From Diphasiastrum complanatum (Eukaryota; Streptophyta; Lycopodiopsida; Lycopodiales; Lycopodiaceae), in assembly GCA_029204225.1 (NCBI GenBank), contig CM055099.1, positions 65,809,852 through 65,873,851 of the forward strand: a stretch of DNA of 64,000 nt, read 5' to 3'. Made by a program: the position numbers and the translations under genes. The notes under the pieces are model-generated. The model had not been told where the DNA came from. It saw nothing but the letters and a program-made list of their open reading frames with translations, and did no database searches. Below, one piece after another: positions 25,267 to 36,889 of this stretch (position 1 is the first letter of the stretch; each line of letters opens with the position of its first letter).

Positions 25267-28200
25267 CATAGGTCCCGCGGATCCCGGTACCGCGGTACCA
25301 TGATGGTACCGCGGTACCACAATATAATAATATATTTATTATTTAATATTTTTTTAAATTTTTTTTTACCTAAACCTACCCGCCCCCCTCGCATTTCCTT
25401 TGAAATTTTTTTGCGCCCTCTCCGCCCTGCCATCGCTGCTGGTTTTTCTTGCCTGCCTTTGATTCCTTGTGTCGCCCATCGCCCACGCAACCCCCTGCCT
25501 TGCATCTGATTTCCTTTGCCCTGCATTCGCCCATTTTCAGCGTCTCTCCAACAGTGAACCCTGCTGTTTTTTTTCCAGCAATCCATCCCTCATTTCATCT
25601 GCAATGGTGCAATCCGACCTTTCCGGTCTGTGGGACGAGGTAGACATTGTCAGGCGGGTTGCCGACAAGGCCAACAAGACCGGTCAGAAGATCGTGCGCT
25701 GCCGATACTGTCTCGTCGAGTTTGCTGCATCCCTCACTCGCCTTAAAGGCCATCTGCTCGGTGCACGCGCCAAAAATGGTGCCACCTTGAATGCTGCCCC
25801 TTGTGGCAGCATGACCGTCCCCGACAGGCAGCGACTACTGGACACCTATGGGCCGCGGCTCGTGGCAGGGGAGAACACCATTTCGGAGGGCGTTCTCCGA
25901 TTTTGCACCGCTCCTTATGTGACTAACCCAGAGTTGCTGCCTGCTTGGCTGGCACGCACGAGGAGAGGGAGTGCATCCTCCTCCGGTCCCTTTGCCCCTC
26001 AGACAGTTCTGCCTCATGCACCCCCATCTACTCAGATTCCGGTGGATCCCGTCCCATCGCGTCCGACAGTTGCCACTGCGGTTCCACCACCACCCACTGT
26101 TGCTCGCACTCCACCAGTGTACGACTTTCTCATGGACTCTCCGCCACCCGAGCAGGCCCAGGATGGTACTGGGCGGGCCTTCGAGGATGTGGAAGAGATG
26201 CTTTCTTCCTTCCCTTCCCATCCGGATGACCTCCTCAGCCAGCAGTTTTCGTACCCCATGCCAGATGTTGCCCCTCCACCAGTGCACCCCACCTATGCTG
26301 CTGCACCCATCCTTGCCAGTGCATCCCACTCTCCCCATTCCACGTCTACAGCCGATGCATCCACCAGCGCCCAGCCTGTCGCGTCATCGTCCATTCCCAT
26401 CACGGTTGGTGCACCGTGCTGGAGGTCCACCACCCGTCGCCCACCAGGGAGAGCCCTCGTGCAGCAGACCATTCGCGGCGCGCATCAGCCGCACATGGAC
26501 AGAGAGGCCACACAGGCCGTGGCCAGTCTGGTTTACGAGCTGAACCTGCCCTTTGCCATCACCGACTCTGAGCCCTTCAGAAGGGCCTTCCGCCTTGCAC
26601 AGTCTGTCAGCCCTAGCTGGAGAGTCCCTAGTTCAAAGGTTGTCCGCACACACATGCTGAGGGATAGGGTCGAGTCCTTGTCTAGAGAGATGGAGCCTCT
26701 GCGTCGGCACTGGGCCACTTACGGTTGCAGCATCATGTCCGATGGCTGGACTGATGTCAGGAGGAGGCCGATCCTCAACATACTGGTCTCCAGCTGCATG
26801 GGCACACAGTTTTTGAGGGCAGTGGATTGCAGCAGGGGGGGAGAGTCATATCTGCAGAGTTCATGTTTGATGTCATCAGGTCTTCCATCCTAGCCATAGG
26901 CCCACAGCATGTCGTCACGGTGGTGACAGACAATGCCACGAACTGCATTCAGATGGGTGTATTGCTAGAGGCCGAGTTCCCTCATATTGTTCATACCCCC
27001 TGTGCAGCCCACGGCATAGACCTTCTGATGGGGGACATTGGAGCACTTCCCTGGGTTAGAGCCATCGTCCGGGAGGCCCTCTTCCTGGTGACTTTTGTCA
27101 CCAGAAAGAGGCGTGTTCTTGCCATGTTCCGGGTGTTCAGCCATCTGGACCTCCGTAAGCCAGCCCCCACGCGCTTTGCATTCGACTTGGTGGTCATCGA
27201 GCGTTTGATCAGGTGCAGGGCCCAGCTTCTACAGATGGTTGCCAGTGATCTTTGGGGTGCCAGTACATTTCCGCACACTGAGGACGGGGAGCACTTTTCT
27301 TCCACGGTGAGGGGAGACCAGTTCTGGAGGGATGCACAAACATTGTCAGGACTGCTTCGACCACTCTACATTGTGCTCCGCATGGCTGACAGCGAGGGGT
27401 CGACACTTGGACTGGTGTATGAGCTCATGGACCGGATTGGACAGTTCCTGCAGCTGCCCATCTTGCAGCCAGAGAGGTAAGCGGTACAGTGTTGCAATTG
27501 ACCTTTATCTTTTTAGTACTTGCTAGTTTGTTTTTCTGTCAATGTTAAGCTCTTTCGTAATGCCCTAAACCACATGCCCCTCACCTGCAGGATGACAGAG
27601 CTGAAGTTCATATGGGAGACGCGGTGGAACTACTTCCACAGGAGTATCCACAGCGTTGCACACATGCTGCATCCCCTCTTCCTCTCTCCGACACAGATCG
27701 CAGACAGAGAGCTTGAGGCCGATTGGCTTCAGTACATTCACAGGGTGGGTCCACACATAGGTTTGGATCCTATCAGGCTCATGGAGGAGCTCGCTGCATT
27801 TCGTTTCGGCATGGGCACATTCGGCCACCCGGCTGCCCAGGATCCAGAGAGGAGGCAGCTACCCATTACCTGGTGGACCATGTTCGGTAGCACATACCCA
27901 TCTATACAGCGTCTTGCACTGCGTGTCCTTTCTCAGGTATGCATCTCATTTTATCCAATGTGCTGAAGTATTTCAATGCACGCACCACAGGACTGTGCTG
28001 CCTCCGTGTGTGAGCGTAATTGGAGGACATGGGCACTGATTCACACGAGGAGAAGGAACCGCTTGTCAGTGAGTCAGTTGGAGCGGTTGGTGTTCTGTAG
28101 CACCAACGCACGTCTCGCCAGGAGGCTTCCGACCATTACGAGCGCATTGCAGGTGATAAGCTAACCTTTCATAGCATGTTGGTTGACTCCTGGTATGTTG

Positions 28201-31200
28201 GTTTCATTTCTTGATAGAGTTGTTTCTCTGACATGCCAATTTTAAACCTTGCAGACAAAGATATCCGATTTGGAGCGCCAGGTTGACTTGCCTACGGACA
28301 GCACCCATCCCATGCCTGCAGATGACCTGGGCACACAGTTGATGGCAGAGAGAGAGAGGGAGCTTGCCGAGATGAGAGAGAGAGAGCTTGGGCTTGAGCA
28401 CAGAGAGCCCCCATTGTATGAGGCAGATGAGCCAGTGTCAGAGGATGATCATGATGAGGATGAGCCCATTCAGGTTGTGTTTGCCAGACCAGAGAGGGAT
28501 GAGGCAGATTATACAGGTGCAGGGCACACGCCACGGGCAGGGGTCACAGGTGCATCACGTGGCAGAGGTGGGACACATGGCACATGTTATACCGGCAGAC
28601 AGGCAGGGCACACAGGGGGGGGCAGTGGCATACCTACCTATGTCGACATGATGGAGGAGGCTCTTGATAGAGGGCAGAGTGGTTTAGATGCCGGTCCCGC
28701 AGATGTTTGGATGCGTGCAGCACAGAGTCATGGCCGTTACTACGTCATCACACCAGAGGAGGCACCTGATGACTTTCATTGCCCAAATTGGGAGGCCATG
28801 CAGGGTCTACATGAAGAATTACAAGACCTAGCTATGGAGTATCTTAACTCAGATGCTAGATCAACTATGAAAGCTTGAGAAAACTTGGCTATGGAAATAT
28901 CACACACAAGGAGAATTGCATGAGCATCTCACAAACTCAAAAGTCTCAAGAAGAAATGAATTGCTAGTGAGAGAGAGGAGGGCGTGGGTCCTCCAAATCC
29001 CTTGTGAGGCAAGCACCTCCTTTACATGCATGGAAAGTCTAGGTGTCAACCATGGGAGTGAGCTACTTGGCCAAGTGGGCCACTTGCACTAATTTACATA
29101 ACTTAACAAAAAGGGGGGGTCATGCATTTAATTAAAACATGCCCCATGAGTTATGTACAACTTAACTAATGCTTAGCCAAAAGGGGTAAAATAGGCATTA
29201 CTCTTCAACACCCCCCCCCTTAATGGCAATTTTATTCAAACTGACACCCAACAAAGTTCTGAACTTTTCAAACTTATCTTTACTAAGTGGTTTAGTAAAA
29301 ATATCAGCTGTCTAGTTGTTGGTGTCGCAATAAACCAGCTCGATCTCCCCACTGTGCACTTTCTCTCGTATAAAATGCTGGTCCACCTCTATATGTTTTG
29401 TCCGTGCATGATAGACTGGATTCCTTGCAAGCTGAATGCAGCTTTGGTTATCACAATGTAACAATGTAGGTCTTACTTGAGCAATCTGCATGTCCTCAAG
29501 TAGACGGCGTAACCAAATGGCTTCACAGGCGGACCTCGTAGTCGCCCTGTACTCAGCTTCGGTAGACGATAGAGCAATAGTAGGCTGCTTCTTACTGCAC
29601 CACGATATAGCCCCTGAACCTAGGCTGAAGCAATAGCCTATTGTCGATCTCCGATCGTCTCTATCACCTGCCCAATCAGAATCTGAATAGCCTTCCAGCT
29701 GAAGGTTCCCGTCATCCGTGTATCCAATCCCATAAGTCACTGTCCCTCTCACATATCGTAGGATCCGCTTGGCTGCCTTCCAATGTGCTTCGGTAGGCTT
29801 ACACATGTATTGACTTGCGATTCCAACCGCATAAGCAATATCTGGCCTGGTGGTAGTAAGGTAAATCAGGCTGCCCACTAACTGACGATAGAGCGTCTCA
29901 TCTGCAAATGCTGGACCATCATCTTTTGATGGCTTGTTGCTTGCATCCATGGGTGTGCTGATTGGTTTGCTTTCTTGCATGTTAAACTTCTTCAATAATT
30001 TCTGTGCATACTTTGCCTGTGAGATAAAAAGACAACGCTTTCCTTTCCAAACTTCAACTCCTAGGCAATAGTGTAGCAAACCCAAATCTTTCATTTCAAA
30101 CTCATTAGAAAGATTCTTCTTAACACAAGCAATAAGCTTCTTATTGCTTCCCGTGATGAGTAGATCATCCACATAGAGCACAACAACCACAAAGTCTTCT
30201 CCTTCCCTGAAGACATAAAGATTGCAATCAGACTTACTCTTCTCAAATCCTTGCCTTGCAAAGTACTCATCAATTCGGCTATACCAAGCCCTTGGCGCCT
30301 GTTTGAGCCCATACAAGGCTTTCCTAAGCCTGCAAACCAGATTCTCCTTGCCTGTTATTTCAAATCCCTGCGGTTGTTCCATGTAAACCTCCTCCTGTAG
30401 GTGCCCATTAAGAAAGGCACTCTTGACATCCATTTGATGGACATCCCAATCAAAATATGAGGCTATAGCCAAAACGGTCCTGATAGATGTCATTTTAGCA
30501 ACAGGTGCGAATGTCTCATCATAGTCTAGCCCCTCTTGCTGAGCATAGCCTTTCGCCACCAACCTTGCCTTGTACTTGTCCACTGTTCCATTGGCATGAA
30601 ACTTGGTCTTATAGACCCACTTGCAACCTATTGGTTGCTTCCCTTCTGGCAATGTAGTGAGCTCCCATGTGTCATTCTTGACAATGGAGTCGTACTCCTC
30701 CTGCATGGCATGTTGCCATACCTTTTCTCTCACGGCTTCGTGAAAGAATTGTGGCTCATCTGCATTCAGAATAGTGGACATAAGAGCAAAGTTAGTCTCT
30801 TGTCTCTCATGAGACCTAAGAGATCTTCTGACACCCTGTTCACTGCTCTCTCCTTCTTCAATCATTTGACCTTCTTTGATTGTTTCCCAATACCACCTAG
30901 GTAGCTTCTTCCTAGCAGTAGGTGATGTGGATGGTGACCACGTATCCCATGGTACTGTTTTAGTCTTCCGTTTGTCCCCAACTTCTGCTTCTGGTACTTG
31001 GCCAAAAAGAGGTCTCGAACTAGTAGGTTCGATTTCCTGTTGTTGCTCCTGCACTTGAGGCTTACAGGACTCTTGACTAGGATCCTCATCCGTGGAATCA
31101 ATCAAGGGTATGAACTCAGTAATTCCTTCCTTCTCCTGCTCCTGTATCTTGGGTGCATGCTCTTCATCAAAGATGACATCTCGACTTAGGATCTTCCTCC

Positions 31201-34200
31201 TGTTTTCGAGATCATATAGCACATAAGCTTTCTCACCTTCACTATACCCAAGAAAGACACACTTTACGGATTTTGCATCAAGTTTCTTCCGCAAGTCCTT
31301 TGGTATATGTGCATATGCTGTACACCCAAATACTCGAAGGCTGCCCACTTTGGGCTTCTTGCCACTATATGCCTCTTCTGGCGTGATTCCTTCAACTGCT
31401 TTGGTTGGACTTCTATTCAATAGAAAAACAGCAGTTGCTACCGCTTTTGCCCAAAAAGAATTTGGCAACCCCTTTGCCTTGAGCATGCTCCTCGCACACT
31501 CAACTATAGACCTGTTTTTCCGCTCAGCCACGCCGTTTTGCTGCGGTGTATGTGGAGCAGTAAACTGTCTCTTTATCCCACATGCTTTGCAAAGATCTTT
31601 GAACTCATCAGAAATATACTCACCACCCTTATCTGACCTGAGAGTCTTTAACCTCTTTCCTGTGTGGTTTTCCACCATAGCTTTCCACTGTTTGAAGTAT
31701 TTGAACGCTTCAGATTTCAGTTTCAGAAAATAGACCCATACCTTCCGAGAGAAATCATCTACGAAGGTCATGAGATAGTATGCCCCCCCTACTGATTTGA
31801 CCTGCATGGGACCACATAAATCTGAATGCACAAGTTCAAGAATGCCCTTGGCCCTGGTAGCTTTCTCCTTTGGAAACTTTTTCCTCTGTTGCTTCCCTAA
31901 TGCACAAGCCTCACATGTATCTGAAGAAGACTTAATGCTAGGAAGATCTACTACCATTTTGTGCCTGTTCAAAACTTGCAAACTTTTGTAACTCAAATGA
32001 CCATATCTCTCATGCCAAAGCTTGTCCCGATTAGTATCTCTTGCAGACAAGGCCTCTTGGCTAGGAATGGTTGTGAAAAGCTTGTAAAGACCTCCTTCTT
32101 GCATTCCCTTGGCTACCACTTTGAAGTTCTTCTCTTTGTCTTTTACCAAACATTTAGAATCATTAAACTCTACCACCATGTTCTGTTTGGTAATGGCACC
32201 AACAGATAACAAGTTCTTAGCCAACCCTGGTACATGCAACACACTTTTAATTTCCTTCACCTCACCTGATGATAGCTGTATTGCAACTGTACCTTTGCCC
32301 CTCACCATACGTGTAGAATTATCTCCAAGGCAAACATGCTAGCTATCTTCTGTCTCCTCATAGGTGCTGAACCAATCTCTATGAGGTGTCATGTGCTTTG
32401 AGGCTCCAGAATCAATGTACCATCCACCAAATGTGGATTCAGATGATAGGGCTGCGGTGAATAGCTCAAGCACACCAGATTGCTCCTCCTCTGCAACTTT
32501 GTCAACAAAGTGACTCTGCTGGTTCTTTCCCTTCTTCTGATCACTTTGCTTCTTCCTGCATTCAAAAGCAAAATGCCCATACTTACCACAATAGTTGCAG
32601 TTGCCCTTCCTCTTGGGTGTAGATGAGGAATTGGTGCTTGACTCCTCTCCAACCTGTAACTTGGACACCTGCTGCTCCAAGCTTTGCTTTGAGTTCTTCT
32701 TTTTGCCTTTGCCTTTCTTCTGAAAGTTTTGCTTCTTCTTAGAAGCAAATGCAAGCTCTGGATTATCTTCCCTTTCAGAAAGATTCTTCCTTCTCATCTC
32801 CTCCTGTAAAAGAAGACCACATAACTCCCCAAAGGTTGGGAGTTTCTCCCTAGCAGAAAGGGACATCACATAGTCTTGATAGTTGAATGACAAGCTGTTC
32901 AAGACTATGGGAACAATACTCCTGTCACTTACTTTCTCTCCAACTGAAGCAAGCTGATCCAATAGGTCCTTGACCTTTGTAATATGATCACCAATTGTTG
33001 CACCTGCTTCCATCTTGAGAGTATGTAACCTGTTTTGCAAATACACCAGCTTGGCTGAATCCATTGTTTCAAACATAGACTTCAGAATTGTCCAAGCATC
33101 AGCTGCATCCCTTGCATTGCAAATGTGAGGAATAATATTGTCCTTGACAGAAAGATTGATTATCCTATGAGCTTTATGTCTCCTGTTCATGTAGTCCTTC
33201 AATTCAGGATCAGATGTTGGTACAGGTTCTGTACCTGTCATGACCTCCCAGCAATTCTTATCCATCAAGATATTGGCTATCTTGAACTTCCACACTCTGT
33301 AGTTTGTGCCATCTAGTTTGCTAGATTCACCCAGCAAACTCTCCCCAAGACTTGCCATGCTAAAATCTGTGCTTAAAACAGAAGCTCCACTTGAAAGAGA
33401 TCAGAAAAGAACAGCTTCCAGCAACAAGGGTTTAACCCCAAACTAGGGTATGTAGCCACTTCAAGGCAACCCTTCAGCTCCTGCTTTTGTCTTTACCACT
33501 TGGTGTGGCCTCACTAGCACAAGCACTAGGCTCCACTGGAACAGAAACCAGAAGCCCCTACAGAAAGTGCGCCCTACTTTTGTGTAAGCTCCTCCAGAAA
33601 AACTCTCCAAAACTTAGCCAGATTTAGAAAGTTTTTGGATCATCCCACTCCCCTTGCCAATAGCTCACCAACAGTGCAAGACTCCACCTGATCTGACACC
33701 TGTAGATCAAATGCTCCCTCTTTCAAGATTGAGGTGCTTGTAGAAGATAAGAATCTTCTCAAGAGTCTAAGCACTGAAGTTTCTCTCACTCTCAGACTCA
33801 CAGGCTAGACAACCTGCTCTGATACCATGAAGAATTACAAGACCTAGCTATGGAGTATCTTAACTCAGATGCTAGATCAACTATGAAAGCTTGAGAAAAC
33901 TTGGCTATGGAAATATCACACACAAGGAGAATTGCATGAGCATCTCACAAACTCAAAAGTCTCAAGAAGAAATGAATTGCTAGTAAGAGAGAGGAGGGCG
34001 TGGGTCCTCCAAATCCCTTGTGAGGCAAGCACCTCCTTTACATGCATGGAAAGTCTAGGTGTCAACCATGGGAGTGAGCTACTTGGCCAAGTGGGCCACT
34101 TGCACTAATTTACATAACTTAACAAAAAGGGGGGGTCATGCATTTAATTAAAACATGCCCCATGAGTTATGTACAACTTAACTAATGCTTAGCCAAAAGG

Positions 34201-36850
34201 GGTAAAATAGGCATTACTCTTCAACACTACAGGGTGCACATGATGAGGCACGGGATGAGGCTTGGGTTGATTCAGGGGTTGGTGCACAGGATGATTCAGA
34301 GGTTGGTGCACAGGATGATTTAGAGGCTGGTGCACAGGATGAGTCCTAAAGCCCAGAGCATTTGTATTCGGATGACCAGCTGGCCGACTTGCTTGCCACA
34401 TTGGATTCAGAGGCCCAGCAGATGCCGAGTGTCAGGGCGCCCCCATCATCTCTTGCCAGCATGCCACACACAGAGTCCCAGCCAGAGCAGCCGCATGAGG
34501 TGCCTACAGTTCCTCCAGCTCCTCAGAGGGTGTATGTGCGTCGCACAGCTCCTCCAGTGCCACCGATGCCATTTAGGCCTGCAGCCCCTCCATCGCCGTC
34601 CACTTCTGCAGCACCAGGTCTCCATGGCAGGCCACCATCTGTGCCCAGGTTTTCTCTTGCAGCGCCCACATCCACAGTGGCTCCTCCAGTGGCAGCACCC
34701 ACGTCACATCCTCCTCCTTTGGCAACACCCAGGATGTACCAGTACCGGCCACCACAGCGCCCCTTTCAGTACATATCGCCACTGTACTCGCCTCCTGCAC
34801 AGCCAGTTCCTCCACCTGCAGTAGCCCCACGGGCACACACTCCACGAGCTCATCCTCCTCGCTCAGTTGCACAGGGAGTTCCCTCTTTTGCTTCCCTATC
34901 CCAGCCGGCCTCAGCTTGGGCCCAGCCTAGCCAGCCAGGTGATTTGCATGGGGGTGACGAGGCATTGACAGCTCCTCTTGTCCGCAAGAGACCAGGCAGG
35001 CCCAAGGGTGCACCGAACAAGAAAGGCAAGGCACAGAAACTGCCAGGGAGGAGAGGACGACCACGCAGGGCTCTAGGTACAGGTAGAGGTGCAGTATCAC
35101 AGCCAGTTGGAGCAGGTGTTGTTGGTTTGGCCTGCTTGGGGGCTGATGCGGAGGCTGATTGGGAGGATGAGGATGACGAGTCTTCCCCCTCGGATACACA
35201 GCCCATGCCAGTTCCAGACAGGCAGAGATATCGGCTGCGAGAGTCAGCTCGGGGCCCTGAGTTGTCTCCAGAGCATTCGTCTGAGTCAGAGCCAGAGCAT
35301 TGATTGTGGCTCTGTTGTTTTAGTTTCAGTAGTTTGTCTCTAGCAGACGGTCTACCATTGTACTCAGATGATTTTTCACATTATATACAGTGTTTGGCCT
35401 ACATTATTTGCTGCACATTGTGCGTATGTCGCTCTGTACATGTGATGCTTTATTTTATGTTGAAGAATTCTATGTGCGTGTCTGAATCCTATTTTCATTT
35501 AATTTCGTTTGAAGTGAATGCTAGCTTCACATATATGCACCTACATCATGAGCACAGCAATCACCCCTACACCCCAAACGACATTTCATAAACACATGTA
35601 ATACATCTGCATTTAAAAAAATTACAGACATTGCATCTTACATGACCAGGCTCGCGTTGCACAAAAAACAACTATGTATATATTCAACCGTTGTATCAGG
35701 ATAACATCACATATACTGTCATTTTTTTAAGCAGCCATCTAGTTATTTGCTGCACCATAAACTGCCGAAAACTACATAGCTACAGTCCGCCACATACGGG
35801 TGGACCTCATCTATTCTAAACATCCCTCACTGATCCTCCACCGACTCCTCGCCCTCGTCTGGTGCATTGTTTTGTCGCTCTTGCTCTGCCTCCCGGTTAG
35901 CCCGAGCTGCCTCCTGGTTAGCCCAACGTCTGGCCGCCCTTTCCCTAACCATGATGAGCTGCCGTCGTGTGAAATTCATTCCGATCTGCTCATCCAGATC
36001 CAGCTCGACAGCGGGGACAGGATCCACAGCGGGGGCGGGTGGCTCCGGTTCCGGATTTCTCTATCGAGTCTGTTGCAGCATCTCTCGGATATCTGCCTCT
36101 TGCTTCCGATGCCTCTCGTTGTGCCTTCGGATATCTTCCTCAAGCTTTCTCCTGGCTTCGCCCTCGAGCTTCGGTGGTATGCGCTCAGCCATCTCGATCG
36201 ACCTTCTCCTCACAGCACCCTGATCCTTGAACACCCTCTCACAGCACCCTGGCTCTCAAACAGCCTCTCACAGCCTATCACCGGCTCTCGCTTGCTCTCT
36301 CACTGTCTATCACTAGCCCTCTCACAGCCTCTGAAAATGCCGACCACAATGGCATTGTGAGTGCCTATTTATCCCCACAGCTTGATCGGCCATGTGGATC
36401 CCCATCATCCCTCCATGTGCCTCTGTACCTGCCCCCATGTGATGCTCCCCTGTGTTGGTCTCCCATTGGGCCCATGGTCTGCTCACCCACAATGCCCATG
36501 TGCCTCTGTACTTGCCCCCATGTGATGCTACCCCCCTGTGTTGGTCTCCCATTGGCCCCTCGGTCTGCTCACTCGCAGTGCCCATGTGCCACTGCAACAG
36601 TCCCCTGCATCATGTACTGTACCCTATTTTTTTACACCCAGAACCCTCTTCTTTTACTTTTTTTTGTCCTTTTTTGGTAGTTAATATGCAAAAAAAAATT
36701 ACTAAAAATATATTAAAAAATAAAAAAAAATATTAAAAATGGTACCGCCTTGGTACTGCGGATCCCAGGGCGGTACCGTACCGGCGGTACCACTGATATG
36801 GTACCGGCGGTACCATACCAGCGGTACCAGAGGGTACTATGATATGTATA

Positions 36851-36889
<39 letters not shown>

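Larger units (their letters stand above)
28812..34226 (-). mobile_element. Young Ty1/Copia retrotransposon inside the hAT transposase exon
   Basis: An element of 5,415 bp with two 399-bp LTRs differing at one base, target duplication CTACA (28807-28811 and 34227-34231), an initiator-Met primer site and a purine tract. Gag and pol are in one frame, interrupted only by two TAG codons. Removing it and one CTACA restores the hAT reading frame, so it arrived after the hAT. The near-identical LTRs make it one of the most recent insertions in the window. Confidence 0.96.
25267..36841 (+). mobile_element. hAT DNA transposon carrying a nested Copia
   Basis: The target duplication ATATGTAT occurs at 25259-25266 and 36842-36849: 8 bp, the hAT signature. 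The ends are inverted (CATAG at 25267, CTATG ending 36841). Subterminal GGTACC palindromes cluster at both sides. The total is 11,575 bp, or about 6.15 kb without the Copia at 28812-34226 and its duplicated 5 bp. It codes a BED/DUF659/hAT-C transposase on + with an AT-hook tail, and a small charged ORF on the minus strand. A frameshift and stops suggest this copy is not autonomous now. Confidence 0.93.

Noticed and set aside
25835-26338. Minus-strand and alternative + frames over the hAT N-terminal half
   Set aside because: GC-rich low-complexity coding DNA keeps several frames open; only the frame from 25604 has the BED and DUF659 motifs.
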